DNA from: Lobosporangium transversale
Taxonomy: Eukaryota > Mortierellomycota > Mortierellomycetes > Mortierellales > Mortierellaceae
Reading direction: 5' to 3'
DNA length: 64,000 nucleotides
NCBI RefSeq assembly: GCF_002105155.1
Contig: NW_019028984.1
Coordinates: 496,001 to 560,000 of the forward strand
Both the position numbers and the translations under genes were made by a program. Under the pieces are notes generated by a model. It had not been told where the DNA came from. It made no database searches and saw nothing but the letters and a program-made list of their open reading frames with translations. This document shows, piece after piece, positions 54,838 through 64,000 of the stretch. Position 1 is the first letter of the stretch. The number at the start of each line of letters is the position of its first letter.

Positions 54838-56545
54838 ATGGCTGCTCCTCTCAAAACTCCTCTGGGCTTCAATCCTATCCCAGCTACTCCCTCTCTCGCT
54901 GCGCCCGTAGAGTCCGCAGCTCCATCTGGATTGTTGGGCCAGGCAAAGGCTACGTTCGCAAAGGTCCAGAAGTTCCGGGAAGTCTTGAACCTGCCCAACC
55001 CCGGCACATATGAAGGCGTCAACCGTGAAGTCAAAAGTATGCAACGACATGTCCGATGAAGTCCACTTTTTTAAGAATGGATAAGAATGATTACCCTGGA
55101 GTATAAGATCCGCATGCATGGGAAACCGATCGTCAACATGGCTTCAAAGCACATTCGAAATGGGAACAACCATACATTTCTATTCGGATTTAGCTGATTG
55201 AAACACCGGTCAAGGGTTCTTTGGAGCTCCTTCGGATACTATTATAACTTAGAGGGGTAGAAAGTGTTAATATGACAGGAAAAGTAACAATAGTGATAGT
55301 AATAGAGCAGGACCTTGAATTACACAGACTCCATGCTCAGGAAATGGATTCAGGATAAAGATGTGACATATTTGTTGTTATGTCATCAACGTTCAATATA
55401 ACACACAAAGATTGGTCTAGTTAGCGAATTTTCAGACTTGAGAGCACCTCATTTATTCATTTATTGGCCTTCGATCTGATAAACCCGACCATACTGAGTT
55501 CTCTTTTTTCCGCTTTTACTTTTTTATCTTTGCTTCATTAGACACTTTTTTAACCAACCATATTTTTGATGGTGCCCGCTGTGACATTACCAAGGTCTTG
55601 ACTCCCAACTTTCAGGTCACTCATTCTTTTGCAATGGGTTCTGCTGTCGCTCCTTCGAGTTATAATTTTGGGACCGCATTCATTGGACAGCAGGTATAAA
55701 TTTAGAGGCTTCAGGAAACTACTGGTCTTTTAATCTTGATGTACTAACTTTGAAAATGAATCGTTTGTTTCTTGTCTTCATTTGATCAGTCATTCCTTTC
55801 TGGAAACTTGGATACTGATGGAAACGTGCAGGCTAGAGCAAACTATGCATGGAACAGCGGTAATGTCTCTAAAGTCCAGGCACAGGTAAGACGCCTTTTT
55901 TTTTTTTTTTTTTTTTTTTTCCTGAATCTGTTTTTACTGCGAGCTGACAGTGGGTTCTTCTTGGTACTGTCAACTATGATGTCATAGCTCTCCAACACTC
56001 CTGGGCATTCAATGCTGCAAGTAGAGCAAGACTATAATGGACGCGACTTTAACCTTAATATTAAGGGCGTCAACCCTTCCCCTATCGATGGTACTGGAAT
56101 TTTTATTGGATCATACCTCCAATCCGTCTCTCAACACCTCGCCCTTGGCGCTGAAGCTCTCTACCAGCGTCCCACGCCCGGTCAGGAAGAAACTACGCTT
56201 TCTTATGTTGCGAAGTATACTGGAAACGACTACATTGCAACCGCACAATGGCAAGGCTTTGGCGCCCTCTCAGCTGCATACTACCTGCGCTATTCCGAGA
56301 AAGTTGACTTTGGTACAGAGATCCAAATTTTGACTGCAGGAGGTCGTCGTGATGCTGTGGCAACGGTTGGAGGCAAGTTTGAGTTCAGACGCTCGACCTT
56401 CCGTGGGCAGGTTGATACGACAGGCAAGGTCTCTGCCGTATTAGAGGAGAAGATTGTCCCGGGCTTTTCGTTCTTGATCAGTGGAGAAATGGATCATGGG
56501 AAGGGACAGAGCAGGTTCGGTCTTGGCATGATGTGGGAGGTCTAA
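54838..56545 (+). CDS. TOM40: Mitochondrial import receptor subunit TOM40
   Basis: Exons 54838-55036, 55542-55693, 55790-55885 and 55988-56545 join in phase to 1005 nt (334 aa). The protein has a proline-rich N-terminal arm, a short helix (GLLGQAKATFAKVQKFREVL), NPGTYEGVNREVK, then the beta-barrel starting FDGARCDITKVL, with strand text such as FQVTHSFAMGS, YNFGTAFIG and RANYAWN. The C-terminal strand region has VEFRRSTFRGQVDTTGKV-like text and ends GKGQSRFGLGMMWEV, where eukaryotic porins carry their sorting signal. TOM40 is the channel of the outer-membrane translocase. The start context and length fit fungal TOM40. Intron 1 is long for this window (505 bp). The inverted duplication ends only 312 bp upstream, so its right end may touch the promoter. 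Confidence 0.94.
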
Positions 56546-56974
56546 AAAGAGAAGCTTTCCTTTTATTACTATTATTGTTATTATTATTTGGTTGACATCG
56601 ACAGGAGAAAGTATTGCACACATTTTTTTTATAACTGGAATGCATGCATGAGGATTTATCTACTCAGCGCAATAGGCTGCACCAAAGACAACAGCCACAA
56701 TAACGATATGAGAGGATTTTTTTTATTCTTTTAAATATTGATAGACATCATCATCACAGTACTATTACAATTCCAATATTATTACATTTTCTCTGCTCTG
56801 TAGTTCTAACAAAATATTCTATTATCCTCCAAATAAATAAACAGATCTGTGCGGACGGGAAAATTAGGCTTGTCAATCATCCGGAAAATTGCTGTAGACC
56901 CACAAGTAATAAACAACTTTAGAAGAACGAATTAATTTTTCAGCCATTCGCTTGTTTTGTCCACATTCTGTTAG
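56546..56974. other. Intergenic region between TOM40 and an F-box gene
   Basis: AT-rich, with (ATT)n-like stretches at 56563-56590. It carries the 3' flank of TOM40 and the promoter side of the next gene. Nothing else was seen. Confidence 0.45.
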
Positions 56975-59086
56975 ATGCCTGAAGCAAAGATTTACGCAGC
57001 GTTGCATGTGGCGGAGATTTTGTTCTCCATCGCACTACATCTCTCACGGAATGACTTTTTGTGTACACTTCGCGTCTGTCGTTTTTGGCATGCTCATCTA
57101 CTCCCTCTTCTTTGGCACACCATAAGACTACCACCACGCCTGCCAGCCTTACGAGCTTTAAGTAGCTTTGAAATAGGCGCCACTAGCAACAACGCCAATA
57201 TTAATGATGACAACAACGATGGCTCGCCATCCCTGCCAGGATTCCCCAGCACCGGTATCTTTCAAGAACGCGCTCACTTGATCCGTTCTTTGAATTGCAA
57301 TAACATCCAGTACCATCAGCGGTATCTTATACCCTATTGCAACCAATTGACGAGACTAGAGATCGTAGACCTCACAGAGGAAGCGTTGCCGTTTCTTAGG
57401 TTGAATATGAAAACCTTAGTATCAATTGACTTTGTACGTGAGCGCAATCTGGTTCGAAGACCGTTCGAAATCTTGAATTTTTTGCGGACCCTTGATCAAG
57501 CCCCATCTTTGGATCAAATGAGGCTAGAAAATGTTTCGATCGATGGACCCTTGGATGAAGAAAATGCAGAGGAATATATAGCTCAGCGGAGAAGAGACAA
57601 CATGGATAGAAGACGGCCCATGCCACCACTTTCTCTTCCTTCTCCGGTTTCACCAACCTCCTTACCATTTTCCTCTTCATCGCTATCCTCATCGCAGGTA
57701 TCGACTACAGCAGCAATAGGAGCGCCTATCATCATCAGAACAATGGAAGAAAAAGCAGAAGCGATTGCATTGTTCTACCAAATTTTACATCGCCTATCTG
57801 TAGTGGAGCTAATTGGGGCCGTCATTGAAACACCTCCACCCATCGAAAGCGATATTTTTTATCGAATTCGGCGATTGACAATACGAAAAAGTACCATGAG
57901 CATCCGAGGCCAGCTCCAGATCATCAGTCAATGTCAGTATCTAACGCATCTCACTTTACAACTCATCGGCGAAAATAACAGTCATAGCCATAATAATGAT
58001 GGTCTACTTCGCTCAAGATCAAGATCAGAGCTCAGTCTGGAAGAGGAACTCGAGATTGAGCGGTTGGAGAGCTGCTGTCCTCATATAACGCATTTGGATG
58101 TGTCATTATCAACGATCAGGGATCGGGAGCTTGCAGCCCTAGTGCGGCAGCTACCAGGTTTAATTTCATTACGGGCACAGGTGACAAATATGGCTCAGGA
58201 AACAGTGGAGACATTGATAGGCCCAAAATCGAGGGTCCGTGAACAGCTGCAAGAGTTGGATGTAGTGGATGCCCGACCGATGCAGACGGATTTGACTCAG
58301 CGGATTTTGTGCTCTTGCACAAGGTTGAAACGGTTCAGAGGATCATACGTTCATGTTCATCAGTTGATAAGATCCTTGAAGGAGGATTTGACGCATACAT
58401 CAACGACAGCAACACAGATAACGAATGATATGGTGAAAAACTCGCCATCCACTTCTACCAATTCAATAATGTCATCGTTTCCATCATTCTTGTCGCTCGG
58501 CTGGGTCTGTCTTGAGTTAGAAGAGCTCCAGCTCAGTTTCATTGGTATTGGCGATTTAAGCCCTGATGAAGACGAAATAGTAGAACCAGAAGCACGAAGG
58601 CAGCTTAAATTACAGGAACAGCTTAATGTGTATAATCAATTGTCCAAACTTCGACGACTTAGAGTCTTACACTTGGGTGGGAATAACAATTCAACATGGC
58701 GTCGAACCATGACATTCACGCTATCGTTAAAAAGTGGATTTGAAACCCTCGAGACACTAAAAGAGTTGAGAGAGTTTTCTTTCAACTATATGTTCCATCA
58801 ACTTGGGTTAGAGGAAATTGAATTCATGGTGAAACATTGGCCCAAACTTCGCAAAGTCGTCGGCATCCTCCGTGTGGTTGATCCTCTCCCCTCCAATACT
58901 TCATCAGAGTCTACGGCGCAGCAGCAAGAAGTAGCAAAAGGAAAAGAGGTCTCCACTGCGTCTATAGCAACAACTGCAAGTAGCGGATATGCAAATGGGA
59001 ATATCAGGAAGTCAAGGTTTCATGTAGAGCGGCCAGATATCTATTTACGTCGAAAGTATCCTCTCATAGAGTTTTTAGACAGATGA
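56975..59086 (+). CDS. F-box/LRR protein (703 aa)
   Basis: A single frame of 703 codons. The F-box-like segment is at the N-terminus (LHVAEILFSIALHLSRNDFL, then CRFWHAHLLPLLWHTI at about 34-50). It is followed by leucine-rich text (LTRLEIVDLTEEALPFLRL, LVSIDFVRERNLV, LTHLTLQLIGE, ITHLDVSLSTIRDRELAALV, LRRLRVLHLGGNN). Low-complexity inserts are an N/D patch near 73-82 and a long serine/proline block near 215-245. The C-terminus has a short basic end. It is probably a substrate adaptor of an SCF ubiquitin ligase. The start at 56975 gives a very short tail before the F-box, which is normal for this group. It lies 429 bp downstream of TOM40 on the same strand and shows no operon-like link. Confidence 0.85.
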   Translation: MPEAKIYAALHVAEILFSIALHLSRNDFLCTLRVCRFWHAHLLPLLWHTIRLPPRLPALRALSSFEIGATSNNANINDDNNDGSPSLPGFPSTGIFQERAHLIRSLNCNNIQYHQRYLIPYCNQLTRLEIVDLTEEALPFLRLNMKTLVSIDFVRERNLVRRPFEILNFLRTLDQAPSLDQMRLENVSIDGPLDEENAEEYIAQRRRDNMDRRRPMPPLSLPSPVSPTSLPFSSSSLSSSQVSTTAAIGAPIIIRTMEEKAEAIALFYQILHRLSVVELIGAVIETPPPIESDIFYRIRRLTIRKSTMSIRGQLQIISQCQYLTHLTLQLIGENNSHSHNNDGLLRSRSRSELSLEEELEIERLESCCPHITHLDVSLSTIRDRELAALVRQLPGLISLRAQVTNMAQETVETLIGPKSRVREQLQELDVVDARPMQTDLTQRILCSCTRLKRFRGSYVHVHQLIRSLKEDLTHTSTTATQITNDMVKNSPSTSTNSIMSSFPSFLSLGWVCLELEELQLSFIGIGDLSPDEDEIVEPEARRQLKLQEQLNVYNQLSKLRRLRVLHLGGNNNSTWRRTMTFTLSLKSGFETLETLKELREFSFNYMFHQLGLEEIEFMVKHWPKLRKVVGILRVVDPLPSNTSSESTAQQQEVAKGKEVSTASIATTASSGYANGNIRKSRFHVERPDIYLRRKYPLIEFLDR

Positions 59087-59298
59087 AGGAATAAATGACA
59101 ATAGAAACGATAGTAGTAAGGCAGAATTAAACTGCTCAGCTGTTCATACCCATATACTCACAATTACAATGTGACATATTCAGTTCTGGAAAAAGATGGG
59201 TGTTAAGTCTGAAGCAGACCCAAATGTTGAAGATAGGACATAACTGAAAAATCGACACAGAGATCAAGTATTTTGCTAGATCACTGATTAGGAAGACC

Positions 59299-59329
<31 letters not shown>

Positions 59330-59387
59330 ATATTGGTGTACGATTATGACATACAAAACTATTATTTTTTTATTGTCCTCCATGTTT
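59087..59387. other. Intergenic stretch between convergent genes
   Basis: It holds the 3' flanks of the F-box gene and of the CWC24-type gene, with a 27-A run at 59299-59325. No gene was seen. Confidence 0.5.
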
Positions 59388-60823
59388 CTAGTCGCTGTCA
59401 TCATCATCACTATCATCACTTGCACCTGGTGGGAGATTGGGTACTCCACCCATCCCTACGACACTCAAATCTTCGATCATTCCAGTATCTTCCTCTCTAT
59501 CGCCTGTTGTTGCTGGCGCGCTCAAATCTTCTGGATTCGCTGTTTCTGCAGCATCTGCAATGGCACTGACATCAGCAGCATCCTCGTCTCGCCGGCGATT
59601 TGATTCCTCGATCTTTGCTTTGCGCTCTGCAACCTTTTTAAGGAAATCCTTCGGTACGGGGTTGAAGATGCCTCCGGTAGGAGCTTGACAAGCTGCACAT
59701 TTAGGGCTTTTGCGATATCGCTTCAGGGCACATGATTCACAAAAATAATGGTTACATCTATTCAAGGAATGAGTAGGAAAAGAAAGGGATAAAAATATGT
59801 CGTCAGTACATATTTACAAAAGATAGCAATGGAAATTTTCGAACCACAAATGGGGCCAAGGCCTATGCGACTTCTTACTTGGTAACGATTGGATGCTTGA
59901 ATTCTTCGCGACAAATCAGGCATGCAAATGGAACGTCATCGTCGTCGCTTGAACTCTCTGCCTCTTCATCCAGTCCCTCGATCAGTGCCAGCTTCTTGGC
60001 CCGTTGCTCAGCTTCCCATTCCTGATCCAGCTGCCATCCTGCTTTGTAATCACCACGATCATGCATGTAGATACATGAATCACCATAGCCACAGTATCCG
60101 GTTTCCTTGTAGTCTTTGCAAATGTCTGGTTGATAATCGAAACGGTTAGTGACTCTGATGTTCGCTGATGCCCGCATAGGACCGATTCTAGAAGTACAAT
60201 AAATTAAAAAAAAAAAAAAAAAAAAAAAGTAAGATTCTAAGTTCTCTGCAATACAATTTTTCAGATCTCGAGGGATCTAGGACATGGTTGCAAGGGGAAA
60301 TGAAAACACAATACCTAATTTTTGAGTTAGTAGTTTCTCCTTTTTTTATATGCGATTTGTAAGCTGCCATGCCCTTGTAGAGTCCATCATCTAAATCATC
60401 CAGTCCGTTTTCTACTGCTCGCATGTGTCTGTCAATGACAGCCTGAGCATCCCGATCATGTGCAGTATCGATCTCTTGTGTCCTTGTAGCGTCATCAATT
60501 CTGATATTGCCTTCTAGCGTAGCTTTATAAGAGATTCCGACTGTCTTGTCGTCATCATCTTTGGATGCGAGGCGGTTGGCTGCACTGGTAGACGAAGCCT
60601 GTAAAATATCAGAGTGAGATGTCTGTGGTGCTCTTTTGGCGCTGCGCTTTTTGGAGACAGAAGAAAGAGCGCTGTGGTTGTCATTAGCGATTGGTTTACT
60701 ATTGGTTGCTTCGGCCTCATCATCAGAAAGATTGCGCTTGCGAACGTTCTTCTTCTGATTACGTTTCTTGAAAAAGGGTACATTAGGCGCTGAAGTGGAG
60801 GTAGTGGTCGTTGAGTCTGACAT
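59388..60823 (-). CDS. CWC24: Pre-mRNA splicing factor CWC24 / RNF113 (CCCH and RING)
   Basis: Exons 60823-60315, 60187-59879 and 59757-59388 join in phase to 1188 nt (395 aa). The start is [15 protein letters not shown]; an upstream in-frame ATG is less likely. The order is that of CWC24/RNF113: a basic N-terminal region ([18 protein letters not shown]), the conserved [20 protein letters not shown], a CCCH zinc finger C-x8-C-x5-C-x3-H near 193-212, and a RING from about 262 split by intron 2 (C-L-I-C ... [10 protein letters not shown] ... C-A-A-C). The C-terminus is acidic (DDSDDDDSD). CWC24 acts at the 5' splice site during spliceosome activation; animal RNF113A also serves as an E3 ligase in alkylation repair. 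Intron 1 contains a 24-A run. Confidence 0.93.
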
Positions 60824-61031
60824 GATCGAGGAAAGAAATTCTTTTTTGTACGGTTTTGTTGCTGTCGTTGCTTTTGGCTTTCTGATTTTCGTAATAAAGA
60901 TATAAGTTCCAGTAGAAAAAGGATATTGAAGTTGAATGTGTTCAAAGTGACCGAGCGATTTGTAATGAAGAAAATGAAGAAGCAATCCATCAAAATGTAA
61001 GATCAGGCTTTATCTGAAAGGTCGTCACGTT

Positions 61032-62432
61032 TTAGGTTTTCTGAGCGAAATTTGGCCAATGCTCACGAAACCATTCTCGCTCGGCTTCACCAATAACATT
61101 GCCATACACCCTCCCTATTGTAAATTTCTTCAGCTTTTGCAACGTTTCAAGGCGTCTTAATCCATGGGACAAAGACAAATCCATCCAGTCATAAGTAGTT
61201 GCAGGTACATACTCCACATTCCCCAGTTCCAAGACACTCAGATCCGTCAATGAAGCCAACTGACTGTACATCCGTTCATGGTCCTGGATCCTAGCTTCGA
61301 CAGGGCCAGTGTTCATGATACTGATGCTTAGCTTCTTAATCCGGGTGCACACCCATGGTTGCCCCTCCACGATATCCTGTATATCAAACACATCTCCTTC
61401 AAATGTCTCTAGATCCTTGCAATTCGACAACAGCAATTGAACCATGGTTGAGTTAATTCTTCGGCAGCCTCGAATATCTAGTTCGCGTATTCCACTTCTG
61501 AATTGAATAATCGCTTGCACAGACTGATCTGCAAAGTTGCTGTTCCTTGCATCCAGACTAACTAATGCCGGGAGTGATTTGATTAAGGCTTCAATGTCCA
61601 GATCCACCAATGCTGCTAGAAAAAGTATGAGAGTGTGAAGATATTCAAGTCGAGGGTCAAATAGCTCTTGGAGGTGTGGCTGTTGGTCCTCACTCAATGA
61701 ACTAGTTGGCTGCCAATGAAAACGCTGCAGGTTGGGACACCGAGACACAAACTCGATTTCTTCAAGAGGCAACATTTTGTTCTTGATAAAGATCAGCTCT
61801 TGTATTCCTGAAAATACTACTGGGTTTGAACTTGGTAGATCCCATATTGAGGCTGATAGGTGCAGGAGATGAAGTCGCTGGCAAATCGTTGTAAAATATT
61901 CGACCTCATTTAAATTGACCTCGAACAGACCTAATCGTAGCTCTCGGAGTTGATTCAATGTTGCCATAGCCGCTGTCAGTTTATTCAGACGATAAGCACT
62001 CGTTTCTGGTTGATGCACATTAGGGCGTCTGCTTAACGACCGAAGCGATTGCGCATTTTGCAGGACGAGCGCAGTGCTCTTGAGACTGATAAGGGATAAT
62101 TCAAGCTCGTAAAGATAACAGCAATTGGGCAAAAGAGCATCTATGAGAGTGTCGTCTGGGCATAAAAGGATTCGGATAAAATGACAGTTGTTTTGTAGAT
62201 ACGTCCTGGAGAGAGGCTGAGTTCGCAGCCTCTCCATAGCCCACCCTGAGGGAAGCTGGACAAAATACCAGAAACGGTGCTGAAGGACAACATTCCAGGT
62301 TTTATTCACACGTAACGCATTGGTCAGGCTGTTCCGGTCCAGATGATTTCCGATGAGGCTGATAATTTCTGGCAGGTTAAGTGGATTAGAGGAAGAATCA
62401 TGATTAAATGCTTCTGTAGCAATATTTTGCAT
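61032..62432 (-). CDS. F-box/LRR protein (466 aa)
   Basis: A single complete frame, shorter and more compact than the other F-box genes here. The F-box is near 19-60 (LNLPEIISLIGNHLDRNSLT, then LRVNKTWNVVLQHRFWYFVQL), close to the usual fungal pattern. Regular leucine-rich repeats follow (LYELELSLISLKSTALVL, LRELRLGLFEVNL, LHLLHLSASIWDL, IRELDIRGCRRINSTMVQLL, LSVLELGNVEY). The GCRRIN text is the cysteine-containing LRR type of SCF adaptors such as yeast Grr1. It ends with EREWFREHWPNF, an end shared in style with the other loci here. It lacks low-complexity inserts, so it may be the least derived paralogue. Predicted role: substrate recognition in an SCF ligase. Confidence 0.88.
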   Translation of the reverse strand: MQNIATEAFNHDSSSNPLNLPEIISLIGNHLDRNSLTNALRVNKTWNVVLQHRFWYFVQLPSGWAMERLRTQPLSRTYLQNNCHFIRILLCPDDTLIDALLPNCCYLYELELSLISLKSTALVLQNAQSLRSLSRRPNVHQPETSAYRLNKLTAAMATLNQLRELRLGLFEVNLNEVEYFTTICQRLHLLHLSASIWDLPSSNPVVFSGIQELIFIKNKMLPLEEIEFVSRCPNLQRFHWQPTSSLSEDQQPHLQELFDPRLEYLHTLILFLAALVDLDIEALIKSLPALVSLDARNSNFADQSVQAIIQFRSGIRELDIRGCRRINSTMVQLLLSNCKDLETFEGDVFDIQDIVEGQPWVCTRIKKLSISIMNTGPVEARIQDHERMYSQLASLTDLSVLELGNVEYVPATTYDWMDLSLSHGLRRLETLQKLKKFTIGRVYGNVIGEAEREWFREHWPNFAQKT

Positions 62433-63000
62433 GGTTACAGGCTTATAACATACAATTTTCTTGAGAAGTGGGTAAGATAAGAAAAGGTCAAGATGATGTG
62501 ATGACTGTTATTGAAGTTGCAACTTGCCACCATTTGATAAAATGATTCAGCCACTGCTTTCCTTAATTCTATATTTCAAGCACACGAAATTTATTTTAAA
62601 GGGTATCCTGACATTATAGGGTCCATTTTCAGTACCCAGAAACCATTTTTTAAGGCTTATTGATTCTTTATGCTATGGCGGATCTTTTCAGTAGCGATTC
62701 GTCAAAATTTACCTACAAACTGAAATACTACATATTTATAGCGATAAGTGCTGCCTATTCACTATTCCTGTATTAAAAGTATCCCACCCAATAATGTTTT
62801 TGGTTGACAATTCTCCCACATGCAAATGTTTCACTCTCGACCGTTACGCAGTTTTTCTCGCACTGATTTTTAGCTCCAAGCTCTACTCCGCCACTACTAC
62901 TTAAGGTGCCATCTGTCATTTTTCCTTTGCCTTCCGCCATCTTTTCCTTTGTCTTTCTTTATCTTTTAACTTCTTCCCCCTTTATCGAGCTTCACTAAAA
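62433..63000. other. Divergent promoter region
   Basis: It separates the start codons of a minus-strand F-box gene and a plus-strand gene. The 120 bases before 63001 are T/C-rich (TTTTCCTTTGTCTTTC), a common fungal core-promoter texture. No further elements were identified. Confidence 0.5.
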
Positions 63001-63906
63001 ATGCCAAAAATGGCTCTAGAATGCACTAGTACGTTCTGTGTTCTAGGAATTAACTTCAACGCCTCGCTATCAAAGAATGAAAGAGTTCATCAGAGAGAAT
63101 ACCATATATCCGTCTTGAGAATGAATCTCGGAGAGCCGAAATGCATCGTGGAGATAAGTCGACAAAGTTTGTTGGGAGGAGACTTCAGGTGTTCGTGCGG
63201 CGGCAGATATAAAGCTGCCCGGAGCATGCGTAATCACTGTTACCAATGTCTATTTATAAAAGACGTAGCCTCCTTTGCAGTCAAGAATGGAACAGATGTT
63301 ACCACCTCTTATATAACAGTGAAGCTATCGCCAACATCAACTCATTTCGATCGAGATCCCGCAGAGACCATTCAGCAAAAAAGACAAAGAAAGGGGACAG
63401 ATGAATATGAGGAATATCATGGAATTGAAGATAGGGTGCAGAAAGATGAGATACAGGGAAATGAGATACAGGAAGATGAGATACAGGAAGATGAGATACA
63501 GGGAAATAAGGTACAGAAAGATGGAATACAGGAAGATGGGCATCGTAAGGTTAAGCAGAAGGCGAAAAGTACTCGCGCCGACAGGGCAATATATCTTCTA
63601 GAACAACTCCTAAAAGAAGCCCAAAAACAGAATGAGCGCCTAGCAACAATAGACGCCCGGGTAGATAACACACTCAATGGTATGACGATAATCGTCAAAG
63701 ACGTCGTCCAGATCATCAAGGATGAGGTTCAAATCGTCAAGGATGCAGTACAGGCCATCAATGCCGTCAAGAATGACGTCAAGCTCGTCAAAAATGAGAT
63801 CAACGAGATGTCTATGCTCCCCATCCCGTCAAGGAAGAGATCCAGATCATCAAGGAGGAGGTCTAGATCCTCGAGCACTATCGACAAGGTGTGTCAAACT
63901 TTTTAG
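63001..63906 (+). CDS. Unrecognised 301-aa protein with pentapeptide repeats and coiled coil
   Basis: A complete frame ending at a TAG. Residues 1-95 look globular and include a short cysteine/histidine cluster (RCSCGGRYKAARSMRNHCYQC) that could bind one zinc ion in a C-x-C ... H-x2-x-C style. Residues 144-178 are seven 5-residue repeats of the D-E-I-Q-(E/G) kind, made by a 15-bp tandem repeat. Residues 200-270 form a likely coiled coil with heptad-like repeats (VKDVVQIIKDEVQIVKDAVQ). The tail is R/S-rich (SRKRSRSSRRRSRSSS), like a nuclear or RNA-binding SR segment. I do not recognise the family. The first ATG is followed by a second at codon 4; the TC-rich leader supports a start here. Confidence 0.65.
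   Translation: MPKMALECTSTFCVLGINFNASLSKNERVHQREYHISVLRMNLGEPKCIVEISRQSLLGGDFRCSCGGRYKAARSMRNHCYQCLFIKDVASFAVKNGTDVTTSYITVKLSPTSTHFDRDPAETIQQKRQRKGTDEYEEYHGIEDRVQKDEIQGNEIQEDEIQEDEIQGNKVQKDGIQEDGHRKVKQKAKSTRADRAIYLLEQLLKEAQKQNERLATIDARVDNTLNGMTIIVKDVVQIIKDEVQIVKDAVQAINAVKNDVKLVKNEINEMSMLPIPSRKRSRSSRRRSRSSSTIDKVCQTF
63430..63534 (+). repeat. 15-bp coding tandem repeat
   Basis: Seven units of GATGAGATACAGGAA with scattered changes, in frame with the 301-aa protein, so that copy-number changes keep the reading frame. Confidence 0.9.
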
Positions 63907-64000
63907 CTAATCACTAGTGCAGCAGCAAGGTTTCTTCTCTGATAACAGGACATCTGCAACTCATTCTATACTCTAACCCAAGGCGATGAACCAAGAAATG

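Noticed and set aside
1-64000. CRISPR arrays, bacterial operons, rRNA and tRNA genes
   Set aside because: No regularly spaced repeats with unique spacers, no Shine-Dalgarno-led gene strings, and no cloverleaf or rRNA-like sequence was found. Gene structure is eukaryotic throughout.

Overview
The window is eukaryotic nuclear DNA, most likely from an early-diverging fungus of the Mortierella type. What the sequence shows: genes split by short GT-AG introns, a fungal trifunctional HIS4 fusion, SRP72, TOM40, a Rab7-type GTPase, a CWC24/RNF113-type splicing factor, several F-box/LRR genes and very many A or T runs of 20 to 35 bases. The Mortierellaceae assignment is inference from the F-box/LRR expansion and from the type of FAD monooxygenase.

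Layout. 1-536: last exon of a probable MICOS (ApoO-type) gene. 537-2722: gene-poor, with a Ty3/gypsy RNase H fossil. 2723-5531 (-): FAD monooxygenase rebuilt here from eight exons, including an 11-nt and a 22-nt exon. 5532-10156: gene-poor, low complexity. 10157-18785: three F-box/LRR loci, the first a pseudogene. 19067-25495: SRP72 and a 1049-aa RING protein, convergent, with a hAT-like MITE between them. 26303-31136: sulfurtransferase (TUM1/MPST type), a small cysteine-rich secreted protein, and HIS4 with a Gcn4-type site upstream. 31590-35965: LRR protein with a mitochondrial-like presequence, a broken small secreted-protein gene, and a Rab7-like gene with an 18-nt microexon.

36665-54525 is dominated by an almost perfect inverted duplication. 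Two arms of about 6.45 kb flank a 4.9-kb spacer, and each arm carries the same unrecognised 561-aa gene. The spacer holds a diverged, deleted copy of right-arm sequence in direct orientation, plus several tandem and direct repeats. It has no recognisable transposase, reverse transcriptase or recombinase. This is the most unusual part of the window. It could be a novel repeat or fold-back element, a segmental inverted duplication, or an assembly product.

54838-63906: TOM40, two more F-box/LRR genes, a CWC24/RNF113-type gene, and an unrecognised 301-aa protein with 5-residue repeats and a coiled-coil region.

The genes do not form one pathway. They are housekeeping functions (protein targeting, mitochondrial import and cristae, histidine synthesis, vacuolar trafficking, splicing) set among F-box/LRR paralogues and repeats. 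Intron structure is a recurring theme: in several genes a long A run, often preceded by a T run, sits directly against the 3' splice site, and two genes need microexons to restore essential motifs. Exon joins were worked out by hand from GT/AG sites and phase, and none is backed by transcript data.
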